Shown: positions 1 through 7,026, counted from the stretch's first letter. The stretch is 11,833 nt of DNA from Candidatus Latescibacterota bacterium (GCA_030746455.1 JASLMQ010000602.1:1-11833), one strand, 5' to 3'. The notes: a model not told the origin generated them from the letters alone. Made by a program: numbers and translations.

Positions 1-682
1 CCTCCGACTTGGAATAGAAGCAGGTGACGTCGCCCTCCACCCGGACCTCCACGTTCGCTCCTGCCTCGAAATCGCGATCCGATCCCTGCTTAGCTAGCTG
101 CGCCTCTCCTCTCAGGGTCTTACCATCGGTGCCCGCGGTAGGGGGACTCACACTGGCAACAAGCTGCCCGGGCTGAACGTTCGGTGCCAGTGCGTCTTCA
201 TTGAAGAAGAACTCCCCCTCCTCGTCGATCTCTCCCACATCTCGCTCGACCTCCACATCGAAATCGAGCTCCGTGTCGGTGCCGTGCACGGGCGGCGTTC
301 CCTCGGCGATCACCGGACAGGGGTCTTCTTTCTTCCCGTCTGCCAGGCGATCAATGGTCGCCTTGACCTCGTTCTCGTTGACTCCCTCGCTCACCTGTAG
401 GGCGTCCAGCCCGGCCTGAACCATCTCGCGCGTGACGGTCCTCCGTCTCCCATCGAGAAGGCACCAGTGCAGCTGGACCGCGTCGGAATCCATCCAGAAT
501 GGGGGGACGACGGACAGGCAATTGTCCACAAGGTAGACGTATCCGTACCTCTCCGCCCTGTACTCGCCGTCCGCAAGGGCCACGCCGTCTTCGGCCTCGG
601 GAAGGGGGATGCCGCTTCCCGGAGCCGCGATCTCGCTACCGAAGATGTCCGATCCGGGCTCGCTGCGCGGCTGGGACCTCAC
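1..682 (-). CDS. FapA/DUF342-family protein, N-terminal part (runs off left edge)
   Basis: Partial gene of 227 visible residues with no stop before the window edge. Seen: residues 66-134 match the FapA (DUF342, COG1315) N-terminal domain and end in AEGTPPVHG (126-134). An acidic stretch with VGEIDEEGEFFF (149-160) follows, then LAPNVQPGQLVASVSPPTAG (165-184) and DGKTLRG (186-192), the typical entry to the FapA beta-helix. Known: FapA-type proteins are cytoplasmic. A few have been linked to polar localisation and sugar/flagellar regulation, but most are uncharacterised; the family continues as a beta-helix and a coiled coil, both outside this window. Start: GTG at 682-680 is the only standard start codon between an upstream in-frame TGA (772-770) and the conserved domain. 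An AGGAG lies 9 nt upstream. The GTG overlaps the TGA of the HAMP gene (GTGA), so translation is probably coupled. Family assignment is fairly secure; the role here is unknown. Confidence 0.85.
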   Translation of the reverse strand, partial: MRSQPRSEPGSDIFGSEIAAPGSGIPLPEAEDGVALADGEYRAERYGYVYLVDNCLSVVPPFWMDSDAVQLHWCLLDGRRRTVTREMVQAGLDALQVSEGVNENEVKATIDRLADGKKEDPCPVIAEGTPPVHGTDTELDFDVEVERDVGEIDEEGEFFFNEDALAPNVQPGQLVASVSPPTAGTDGKTLRGEAQLAKQGSDRDFEAGANVEVRVEGDVTCFYSKSE

Positions 683-1455
683 GCGCGCGATCTCCTCTCC
701 CTGCTGTGCGGGCTGTCCCTGGCCAGCCCTTCGGCCATCCGGTTGAATGACTCCTCGAGTACCTTCAACTCATTCTCCCCGGTCGCCCCTACATCGACCG
801 TGAACCCCTCGACGCGGTCCAGGTCGAGCTGGTCGACGGCCGAGGTCAGAATCCCGAGCGGCCGTCCAAGGAGCCGGCGGAAGAGGAGGAAGAAGATCAG
901 ACCGAGCGCCAGAGCTGCCACAGCGATCTGGGCGAGGGTGAGGCCGATGCCCAACCGCATCCTGTTGAACACGACCTCGGAACTCGAGTAGATGACAACG
1001 TCTCCGACCTTCTCGGCGTCCGGGCCCTTACCATACCGTATCGGCGAGGCAAATGCGAACACGTCCGCGTGGCCGACTGCCACCTTCCGCCCACCGTCGG
1101 GGTCGACAAGTACAGACTGCCCGTCTTCGTTGAGAATGATGCCACCGGAGCAGATGACCTCGCCGGACTCATCCCTGATCTCAGCACCGACGACGGCCGG
1201 CAGGTCGCGCATGCCGTCGTAGAAGCTCCGAACCTGGTCGGCGTTGATGTCCCAAAGAGCCTGGGCCAGACCCGGACCGAAGGACTGGTGGATCAGGCGC
1301 AGCTCGTCCGTGACCTCGCGCTTGACGCTGTAGTATTGCAGAACGGCGCCGATGGAGATCAGCAACAGCGCAACCACCAGCCATAGGGCGAGTACCCTGA
1401 CGAGGAGCTGCCTTGCGACCGTGTGCTTCTTGACCAACCGTTCAGATGGGCTCAT
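679..1455 (-). CDS. HAMP-domain membrane receptor without output domain
   Basis: 258 residues. Seen: TM helix at about 18-40; a periplasmic region (41-168) with the ALWDINADQV stretch (66-75) common in small sensor domains of HAMP receptors; a second TM helix at about 169-192; then a HAMP domain (about 192-246) with the Pro of RRLLGRPL and the second-helix pattern ENELKVLEESFNRMAEGLA. The protein stops 12 residues later with a basic tail. No kinase, cyclase, EAL or chemoreceptor domain follows. Known: HAMP relays conformational signals across the inner membrane to a C-terminal output. Inference: the output may be supplied in trans, the coupled FapA-like protein being the obvious candidate. 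Start ATG is preceded by GAGGTGAGG and lies 20 nt after the solute-binding gene upstream. Third gene of the apparent four-gene operon. Confidence 0.85.
   Translation of the reverse strand: MSPSERLVKKHTVARQLLVRVLALWLVVALLLISIGAVLQYYSVKREVTDELRLIHQSFGPGLAQALWDINADQVRSFYDGMRDLPAVVGAEIRDESGEVICSGGIILNEDGQSVLVDPDGGRKVAVGHADVFAFASPIRYGKGPDAEKVGDVVIYSSSEVVFNRMRLGIGLTLAQIAVAALALGLIFFLLFRRLLGRPLGILTSAVDQLDLDRVEGFTVDVGATGENELKVLEESFNRMAEGLARDSPHSRERRSRA
692..696 (-). promoter_or_regulatory. Ribosome binding site of the FapA-like gene
   Basis: The minus strand reads AGGAG nine bases before the GTG at 682-680, inside the last codons of the HAMP gene. It supports a separate start for the FapA-like gene rather than a sequencing frameshift that split one HAMP-FapA fusion. 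Confidence 0.6.
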
Positions 1456-1475
1456 TCCTCACCTCTTCTTTGCAC

Positions 1476-2279
1476 TCATTCCAGGTACTTGTCGACTATA
1501 CCCTGGACCTCTCCGCTCTTCTTCATCTCGTCGATGATCGCGTTGAGTTCTTCAACGAAGTGGTCCTTAAAGGGGAACCTGCCCCCATCCCTGCCGGTGA
1601 ATCCCAGGTATCCCTGCTCCGTGGCAACGGTCGCACCCTCTACGATCCCGGCGTGGGCCGTACCCTCGCGGTATGCCTCGTCTTTCCTCAGGCGCTTTAG
1701 CTCCCAGAGAATGGAGATGCGATCGTTCAGGTATCCATCCAGGCGACCTCTGACCAGTTTGAGGAGGTTCTCCGAGTTTCCCCTGGACTCATCCACCTTG
1801 ATCTTGCCCTCCTCGACGGCTGACCAGAACGCATCGCCTCCTACGCGGAATCCGGCGTTGATCCCTATTCTGAGGCCGTAGTAGTCCTCGGGCCATAGTG
1901 GCCTGGGCGAAGCGATTACATCCGACCTGCAGAACACGACCACCTTCTCGTCCAGTATTGGGGTCGAGTAGGGACGGATGTAGGGCCTCTCTTCGACGCG
2001 ACGGTAGGGTGGGTACAGGGCGAATCCCTTCCCCAGCTCCAGCAGGCGAAGTCCACGCTTCCAGGGTACCGGCTTGATTGTTACTCTGTAGCCGTCCATT
2101 CTGCCGAATGCAGCCTTCAAGATCTCTGCGTAGATTCCCTGGGCCTCTCCAGACTCCCTGTAGGAGTAGGGGGGGTAGTTCTCATCTGCGTAGACAACCA
2201 CATCGGTTTGGGCTGCGACAGGGGTGCCCTGATACAGTGCCGCAATCGCGACAAGCAGGATCGGGAGCAATCGATGCAT
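1476..2279 (-). CDS. Family-3 periplasmic solute-binding protein (first of two)
   Basis: 267 residues from the ATG at 2279. An upstream in-frame ATG at 2339 is less likely because the signal peptide begins at 2279 and a GAGGTGG lies 5 nt before it. Seen: signal peptide MHRLLPILLVAIAALYQGTP with predicted cleavage after VAA (residue 23); ENYPPYSY (33-40) and PWKRG (72-76); an Arg at 98 where the family usually binds the ligand carboxylate; lobe-2 motif LRIGINAG; LDGYLND near the C terminus. Known: SBP_bac_3 (PF00497) proteins bind amino acids or similar small ligands in the periplasm, for ABC uptake or as sensory domains. No permease or ATPase gene is near, and the next gene is a HAMP receptor 20 nt downstream. 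I infer a sensory or accessory role. The ligand cannot be read from the sequence. Confidence 0.85.
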   Translation of the reverse strand: MHRLLPILLVAIAALYQGTPVAAQTDVVVYADENYPPYSYRESGEAQGIYAEILKAAFGRMDGYRVTIKPVPWKRGLRLLELGKGFALYPPYRRVEERPYIRPYSTPILDEKVVVFCRSDVIASPRPLWPEDYYGLRIGINAGFRVGGDAFWSAVEEGKIKVDESRGNSENLLKLVRGRLDGYLNDRISILWELKRLRKDEAYREGTAHAGIVEGATVATEQGYLGFTGRDGGRFPFKDHFVEELNAIIDEMKKSGEVQGIVDKYLE

Positions 2280-2349
2280 GGGATCCACCTCATCCGATGG
2301 TGTGTCTGGCCTGCGGAGGGTACAGCCCGGTGGCTGCACGAAACCTCCA

Positions 2350-3144
2350 TCACTTGAGGTACCGGTCTCTTATCCGGCCCACTGTTCCGTCATTCCTCAA
2401 CTCGTCAAGCGCGGTCTTGAAGGCTTCGAGCATCTTCGGATCGGTCGATTGGTGGAACGCGTAGACCATATGGGACTTCATGAGGACGTAGATCGATTCG
2501 AGCTCCTCGGGGTCGAGCCCGGCCAGCTTCGAGTGGTGCCTGGCGATGTCGTCGGCGTAGGCGATGGCGTCAAGCCGGTCCCGGTAGAGCATACGGACGA
2601 TGTTATCCGCGGCCACCTTGGTGTGGATCGCCTTGCTGCTCAGCCCGAGCTTGCGGATCAGCTGATCGCCGATGTCGTCGCGAATGGAACCGATTCTCAG
2701 GGCTTTCATGTCAATCACGGACTCGACCTTCAGCCCGCGGCTCTTCCTGGCGAGCAGCGAGACCTGCGTTGGCACGACGGGCCCGACCAGCTTGAACAGC
2801 TTGGCCCGTTCCTCTGTGAACGTCATCGAGAAAAGGGCCGTTCTCGGCTTGTTGAGCGCCGTCCGATAGCCCCGGGCCCACGGATAGACCTCCAGGTCGC
2901 TTCTGGCCGTGGTGACGCCAAGCTTCTCGAATATCTTGAGCAGGATGTCGACGCAGATACCCTTGACCTGTCCGTCCTCCTCGTCCCGAAAGTTGAACGG
3001 CGGGTAGTGTTCGGTGATCCACGCCATCTGCTCGAGAGACTTGACCACATCCTCGGGGGCCTCCGCTTGCACCTGGCTTGACGGCAGGGAGATTCCCAGA
3101 AGCGTCCCGGCGAGCAGCGATATGAAGAAAGGTGTCAGCCTCAT
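2350..3144 (-). CDS. Family-3 periplasmic solute-binding protein (second of two)
   Basis: 264 residues, a normal length for the family. Seen: signal peptide ending VQA (residue 27); EHYPPFNFRDEEDGQVKGI (45-63); PWARG (88-92), matching PWKRG in the neighbouring binding protein; FSMTFTEER with Arg113 at the usual ligand-carboxylate position; RIGSIRDDIGDQLI at the start of lobe 2; RLDAIAYADD in the hinge-return region. Start ATG is preceded by GAGGGAG 6 nt upstream. It is the first gene of the apparent operon, 70 nt before the second binding protein. The two proteins share layout but are clearly diverged, so they probably bind different ligands or have different partners. Known: PF00497 family. 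Function as a sensor subunit is inferred from the neighbouring HAMP receptor and the absence of transporter genes. Confidence 0.87.
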   Translation of the reverse strand: MRLTPFFISLLAGTLLGISLPSSQVQAEAPEDVVKSLEQMAWITEHYPPFNFRDEEDGQVKGICVDILLKIFEKLGVTTARSDLEVYPWARGYRTALNKPRTALFSMTFTEERAKLFKLVGPVVPTQVSLLARKSRGLKVESVIDMKALRIGSIRDDIGDQLIRKLGLSSKAIHTKVAADNIVRMLYRDRLDAIAYADDIARHHSKLAGLDPEELESIYVLMKSHMVYAFHQSTDPKMLEAFKTALDELRNDGTVGRIRDRYLK

Positions 3145-3373
3145 TGGTTTGCTCCCTCACATTGGGTGTTCAGCTCCGTTCTGAGTTGGCCACCGATAAG
3201 TGGCCGTTTCTGCGCCTCAGGGCCCTGCTATGACGTGCGTACGTGGGGTCGGCATACGATGAGCGGTCTAGTCTGGGCCCACAGACGCATAAGTTATGGC
3301 GCAGAAAGGGATTAAGCAAGTATTTTTGGAGGGATTCAGACGTGGGGGATCAGACGTGCCGAACCACCAAGAT
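3145..3373 (-). promoter_or_regulatory. Upstream region of the sensory operon; weak promoter candidate
   Basis: This 229-base gene-free stretch between the YihY gene and the first binding protein must hold the operon promoter. A weak sigma70-like pair is visible on the minus strand: TTGCTT (3319-3314) and TAACTT (3296-3291), 17 nt apart, leaving a leader of about 140 nt. A perfect 6-bp inverted repeat GGCCAC/GTGGCC with a 6-nt loop (3188-3205) lies in that leader, about 45 nt before the start codon. I recognise no riboswitch class. The -10 match is poor, so the promoter call is tentative. Confidence 0.3.
3188..3205. repeat. 6-bp inverted repeat in the operon leader
   Basis: GGCCAC, six-base spacer CGATAA, GTGGCC: a perfect short palindrome upstream of the first binding-protein gene. 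It could be an operator half-site pair or a small leader hairpin. It is not followed by a T run on either strand, so it is not a typical terminator. Confidence 0.4.
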
Positions 3374-3388
3374 TCAGACAGGTGGTTC
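3361..3388. repeat. 8-bp inverted repeat across the end of the YihY gene
   Basis: GAACCACC (3361-3368) and GGTGGTTC (3381-3388) are perfect reverse complements with a 12-base loop; the YihY stop codon (3376-3374) is inside the loop. On the minus strand no U-rich tract follows, so a factor-independent terminator is not convincing. It may still stabilise the mRNA 3' end. Confidence 0.4.
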
Positions 3389-4270
3389 CGAGTCTTGAAG
3401 CGCGGAAGGGACGTCGTCGACCGGCCGTTCGTGCGAACCGAAAGTGGTGGCGTGGACGTAGGAGCAGATGGCTCCCAGGAGCAGGATTGCGGCGAGGAAG
3501 TAGAACCAGAGGAGGAGCAGGAAGATGGAGCTGGCCGCCCCGTAGATCGAGGTGAAGGCGTCGCTGCCCAGGTAGGTGCCGAAGAGCAGGCGCCCGGCCA
3601 TGAAGAGGAGGGAAGTGATGAGCGAACCCAGCCAGACATCGCGCCAGGCGACGCGGACGCCGGGCAGGGCCTTGAACACCAGCGCGAAGATCGCGAACAG
3701 GACGACAATCGAGGCGGCGGCCTCGGCGTATTCCCAGAGCAGGTGAAACTGTGGGAGATAGCCGCTGATGATACGGGCGCTCACGACTTCCAGGGTCTTG
3801 ACGAGAAGCATGGCCATCAGGAGGAGGCCGGCCACGATCACGGAGAGCATGGCGACCAGGCGGTTCCTGAGGGCACTCACGAAGCCCCTGTGGACCGATG
3901 GCGGGGCCTTCCAGATGACGTCGAAGGCCTCCCGGAGCTGGGCGAAGATCCTTGTGGCCCCATAGAGGAGCAGCAGGGTACCGACCGAGGATGCCACAAT
4001 GGTCGCGGACCGTCTTGCCATGCTGTCGGTGAGGCTCCGGAGCAGGAGAACGGCCTCTTCACCGAAGCGCTCCCGCGCGGCATCGGCGAGGTAGAGCTGC
4101 ACCGAATCGCGGTCGAGCACGCTACCCGCGATGGCCACCAGGATGACGACCAGCGGCGCGATGGAGAAGACCGTGTAGTAGGCGAGGGCGGCCGCCATCA
4201 GGGACGCGCGGTCTTCGCGCCACTTGGAGAGCGCGGCCGATACGAAGGAGAGGATGGGACGGTAGACCAT
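3374..4270 (-). CDS. YihY/BrkB-family integral membrane protein
   Basis: 298 residues, the usual size for YihY/virulence factor BrkB proteins (PF03631). Seen: cytoplasmic N terminus with KWREDRASLMAAALAYYTVF (16-35), the family signature; TM segments at about 26-50, 91-111, 137-159, 182-204, 213-232 and 245-270; LYGATRIFAQLREAFDVIW (102-120); ALPGVRVAWRDVWLG (201-215); IYGAASSIFLLLLWFYF (242-258). The C-terminal tail is hydrophilic. Known: inner-membrane proteins of uncertain biochemical function; the old RNase BN label for this family is wrong, and the BrkB virulence link comes from Bordetella. The start ATG has no Shine-Dalgarno: the preceding bases read ACCTCTCT, and an AT-rich spacer separates it from the peptidase gene 62 nt upstream. 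The link to its neighbours is unclear. Confidence 0.93.
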   Translation of the reverse strand: MVYRPILSFVSAALSKWREDRASLMAAALAYYTVFSIAPLVVILVAIAGSVLDRDSVQLYLADAARERFGEEAVLLLRSLTDSMARRSATIVASSVGTLLLLYGATRIFAQLREAFDVIWKAPPSVHRGFVSALRNRLVAMLSVIVAGLLLMAMLLVKTLEVVSARIISGYLPQFHLLWEYAEAAASIVVLFAIFALVFKALPGVRVAWRDVWLGSLITSLLFMAGRLLFGTYLGSDAFTSIYGAASSIFLLLLWFYFLAAILLLGAICSYVHATTFGSHERPVDDVPSALQDSEPPV

Positions 4271-4332
4271 AGAGAGGTCGGTGTGAATGTGATTTTATTG
4301 TTGTTAATATGTAATTTACGCGGATCGTGCGT
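4271..4332 (-). promoter_or_regulatory. AT-rich spacer upstream of the YihY gene; possible -10 element
   Basis: Bases 4285-4320 are strongly AT-rich in an otherwise GC-rich window. The minus strand holds TAAAAT (4297-4292), a 5 of 6 match to a -10 box, but no good -35 at 16-18 nt. If used, transcription would begin about 15 nt before the start codon, giving a short leader without a Shine-Dalgarno. Confidence 0.3.
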
Positions 4333-5403
4333 CTAGCGCAAAAGCAGCTTCTTCTTCTCCCTGAACGATGCGGATAGACGCCTCTTCATCGACGCGCGCG
4401 GCTCCCCGGCGGGCGGGTTCAGGGCCAGGGCTGCACACAGGTCGACCATACCCTGGGCGTCACGAACGGCGATGTGCTCCTCTACGGGCCAGCGCCTGCC
4501 GATGTTGTGAAAGCCCCCCAGGGGGAAGGCAAGGGCACCGACGGCCATCCCGTGGAGCATGTAGAGGCTGGCCTCGCAGGAGCCGCCGCTCATGAGCTGG
4601 CGCTGGAAGGCGAAGCCGCGCACCCGCTGCTCGAGCTCCCGCGCCACTGCGTGGATGGCGTATTCGACGCGGGGATCAAACAGGCTCATTCGGTCTCCCA
4701 CGCGGATCACGGGGCCGTCGCCCATCACGGCACCGGGGAGCTCGAGGCTGGTCTCGAGGACGATGAGGGGTACCCGCTTCGGAACGGTTCCGGCGTCTAC
4801 GATGCCTCCGGCGCCGACGAAACCGGTCTCCTCGGCCCGCGTGAAGACGCCCCAGAGGTCTGCATCGGCCTTCTTCCGATTGAGCCGGTCGATGGCGGCC
4901 AGGATCGCAGCGCAGCTGGCCAGGTTGTCTGCCCCCTTGGTGTAGATGCGATCTCCTCGGATCTCGAAAGGCTTCAGGCGCCAGTGGCCGAAGGCACCCT
5001 CCACCTGGTGCAGCGTCTTGCTGGTGCCGAGCGTGAAGGTCCGGTCTTTGCCGAGGGCGGAGGTAACCTTGCCGGGGATCTGCTCGCCAGCGGAACACAC
5101 TATGACGCGGCTGCCCGGGAAGTGCTGGGGATCGCAGGCGCCGTCCCACCGCGCGGTGACCTCGCGGCCGTCGGCCCCGAGCACCTCGAAACCGGGGTGG
5201 TCCATATGTCCCGCCAGTGCGACGGGCTTCGGGCGGTTGCCGCGTCGGTACCGGACCACGATGTTGCCGTAGCGGTCGGCCTTCACCGGGATCCCGCGGC
5301 GCCGGGCGAAGGCGCGGATGAAGTCGGCGACGGCGTGCTCGTGGTACGGCGCGGTGGGCAAGGAGAGGACGTCTTGGTAGATCTTCTGGATGGTCTTGGT
5401 CAT
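4333..5403 (-). CDS. M42-family metallo-aminopeptidase (M20/M42-like)
   Basis: 356 residues, full length for the M42 glutamyl-aminopeptidase/FrvX/endoglucanase-M-like family. Seen: AGHMDHPGF (first metal ligand His66, with Asp68); KGADNLASCAA (bridging Asp159); FTRAEETGFVGAGG (catalytic Glu191 and ligand Glu192); VLETS (Glu217, where most members have Asp); GGFHNIGRRW (His299). All metal-site positions are filled, so it should be active. Known: these cytoplasmic enzymes release N-terminal residues from short peptides, usually as dodecamers, with two Zn or Co ions. No signal peptide. An unusual basic tail, MKRRLSASFREKKKLLLR (339-356), ends the protein. Start ATG has GGAG 9 nt upstream. It is the gene upstream of YihY with a 62-nt gap; the substrate is unknown. 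Confidence 0.9.
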   Translation of the reverse strand: MTKTIQKIYQDVLSLPTAPYHEHAVADFIRAFARRRGIPVKADRYGNIVVRYRRGNRPKPVALAGHMDHPGFEVLGADGREVTARWDGACDPQHFPGSRVIVCSAGEQIPGKVTSALGKDRTFTLGTSKTLHQVEGAFGHWRLKPFEIRGDRIYTKGADNLASCAAILAAIDRLNRKKADADLWGVFTRAEETGFVGAGGIVDAGTVPKRVPLIVLETSLELPGAVMGDGPVIRVGDRMSLFDPRVEYAIHAVARELEQRVRGFAFQRQLMSGGSCEASLYMLHGMAVGALAFPLGGFHNIGRRWPVEEHIAVRDAQGMVDLCAALALNPPAGEPRASMKRRLSASFREKKKLLLR

Positions 5404-5623
5404 TGCTTGTTACTCCGGTCCAGAGACGGTGGGCGAGGAGCCGGAGACCCCTCCCCCAGCCCCTCCCCGGCACGGGGAGGGGAGGGTCATACGACGGCGC
5501 AACGGGATACGGTGACGATGGTGTGCTCCCCCTTCCCCTTCGGGAAGCATGTCCCTGCGTGTCGTAAGCAGGGAGGGGTCGGGAGGTTAGGTCTGGCTAG
5601 GCTGCGTAGTCGGTTGAGCCATG
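5404..5623. repeat. Gene-free stretch with a cluster of GC-rich inverted repeats
   Basis: No convincing gene in these 220 bases. Three hairpins are visible. (1) CCCCTCCCCG (5460-5469), loop GCA, CGGGGAGGGG (5473-5482), a perfect 10-bp stem, flanked by GACCC (from 5446) and GGGTC (5484-5488). (2) CTTCCC (5532-5537), loop CTTC, GGGAAG (5542-5547). (3) TCCCTGC (5552-5558) and GCAGGGA (5568-5574). The arrangement resembles dispersed intergenic palindromic (REP-like) units, which often translate to PSPSPARGGEG-like junk in automated annotation. It may also act as a bidirectional structured region between the propeller gene end and the peptidase gene start. Any peptidase promoter must also lie here, but I see no clear one. 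Confidence 0.6.
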
Positions 5624-6970
5624 CTATTGCTCACCCGCCTCCACAAACCGAAACGAATACACATCCGCATCGCTCAAACAAAAGCGGAGGCGCACGGGCT
5701 TGCCGATCAGCGCGCTGAGGTCCGAACTGCCCTCCCACGTCCAGACGCGGTCGATCTCGTCGCCATAGACTTCGGGGCAGTCCGAGATAGCGAAGCCCGG
5801 AATCAGACTGCCCTCGGCGTCCAGGATCTCGATCTGGAGCGACCCGGCGGCGGAGGTGGAGAAGTTGACCACCAGGCGGCCGCCGCCGAAGACCAGCGGC
5901 ACCGTAACGACCTCGCCGCCCGAGAGGGGGGCTCGAACGGAGACGAAGCCGTCCATGCGATAGACGTAGCGACGGGTCCGGGCGCCCACTCCCTCGTAGT
6001 ATGCTTCGCTCGAGTAGATGGAGAGCTCGGGGGGTGCGCCGGGGAGATCGGATTCGGTCTGGACCAGGGCGTTCCAGATGTAGTTGCAGCGGTTCCCCCA
6101 CTTCTCTCGGTTGGCGCCCGGCCGGATGATCGCCTCGCCCCACCGGTTGAAGGTGCGTCCGTCGCGGCTGGTCATCAACAGCCCCTCGGTGATCTGACCG
6201 CGCTCCTTGATGAAGCGCGTGGGGAAGCCGAGGTAGATGTGAGGGGCGCGGAAGTACGGCATCACCTGGTTCGTGTAGAGGTGTTCTCTCGGGGATCCCG
6301 GATATTCCAGCCAGACCGGCTCCGACCAGGTGAGGAAGTCATCCGACGTGGCGGTCCTGATGTCCCGGCAGCCGTCGCGCACGAGCCGGAAGTAGATCCG
6401 GTACTGACCGGTCACCGTGTCCCAGAACGCCAGGTTCTCGGAGTCGAAGGCGCCCTCGATCGGCAGGGGATCGGGATGCAGGGGAGACCAGTGGACGCCG
6501 TTGGCCGACTTGAAGGCGTAGAGCTTCTTCTTGTCATAGCCCTCATCCCCGCGTCCGATACCCTTGAAACGCTCCTCCTCCGGGCAGTCGGGGTTGGCGT
6601 CGATAAACGGGGTGAAGTTGTGGGTGGCGTTGTCGTCGATGATGATGTTGTTCGCCGTCGATCCCTCGAACTCGGCGATGTCCAGGTGCGGTCGGACGAA
6701 GAAGATGCCGTCTTCGCCCTCGGCGTAGCAGACGACCGCGGGGTGGACCTCCTTTTGGTCTTCAGTGTGCCAACCCCGGTAGTACATCCGGTAGGCGCCG
6801 TCGTCGTTCAGGACCGTGTGGTAGCCGCTGGTGTTCCCCTCCCAGGGGGTGTCGTGCACGAGCACGACCTCGCGGCGCTCGGGGGTGTGGAGGTGCAGTC
6901 GCGCGCCTCCCTTCAGCTCGTCGATGCATTCGTGATCGCAGAAGAGCTCCAGGCGGGTGCCGATGTCCAA
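5624..6970 (-). CDS. GH32/GH43-like five-bladed beta-propeller protein with C-terminal beta-sandwich
   Basis: 448 residues. Seen: repeated propeller-type strands such as YRMYYRGW (60-67), GIFFVRPHLDI (88-98), RIYFR (191-195) and HIYLGFP (244-250); NATHNFTPFIDANP (114-127) with ERFKGIG; FDSENLAFWD (175-184); SDDFLTWSEPVWL (209-221); then a beta-sandwich (about 340-448) with GEVVTVPLVFGGGRLVVNF. The layout matches proteins often annotated as 'glycosyl hydrolase family 32 N-terminal' or hypothetical, common near sulfatases in Planctomycetes and relatives. Catalytic residues are not assigned with confidence, and the specificity is unknown. The start is TTG (6970-6968) with AGGAGG 6 nt upstream, the strongest ribosome site in the window. 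No signal peptide, so it is probably cytoplasmic. It follows the sulfatase gene on the same strand after 121 nt; joint action on a sulfated glycan is inferred. Confidence 0.75.
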   Translation of the reverse strand: MDIGTRLELFCDHECIDELKGGARLHLHTPERREVVLVHDTPWEGNTSGYHTVLNDDGAYRMYYRGWHTEDQKEVHPAVVCYAEGEDGIFFVRPHLDIAEFEGSTANNIIIDDNATHNFTPFIDANPDCPEEERFKGIGRGDEGYDKKKLYAFKSANGVHWSPLHPDPLPIEGAFDSENLAFWDTVTGQYRIYFRLVRDGCRDIRTATSDDFLTWSEPVWLEYPGSPREHLYTNQVMPYFRAPHIYLGFPTRFIKERGQITEGLLMTSRDGRTFNRWGEAIIRPGANREKWGNRCNYIWNALVQTESDLPGAPPELSIYSSEAYYEGVGARTRRYVYRMDGFVSVRAPLSGGEVVTVPLVFGGGRLVVNFSTSAAGSLQIEILDAEGSLIPGFAISDCPEVYGDEIDRVWTWEGSSDLSALIGKPVRLRFCLSDADVYSFRFVEAGEQ

Positions 6971-7026
6971 GGATTGCCTCCTGTGATAGAATCAGAACCG
7001 GAACTACGAAAAGCGCCCTTCGATAC

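Noticed and set aside
201..991. Plus-strand frames over the left edge
   Set aside because: They are mirrors of the FapA-like and HAMP genes; the Ser-rich and Arg-rich compositions match no family.
2279..2339. Upstream ATG at 2339 for the second solute-binding gene
   Set aside because: It would put 20 hydrophilic residues before a clear signal peptide; the ATG at 2279 has a good ribosome site.
3361..3388. Intrinsic terminator for the YihY gene
   Set aside because: There is a hairpin but no T-rich tract on the minus strand after it.
3296..4336. A 346-residue open frame on the plus strand
   Set aside because: Antisense to the YihY gene, very rich in Glu, Gly and Asp with no domain; typical mirror of a membrane-protein gene.
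4474..5718. A 414-residue open frame on the plus strand
   Set aside because: Antisense to the M42 peptidase, and its end translates the GC-rich palindrome into PSPSPSPARGGEG, a known sign of a spurious frame.
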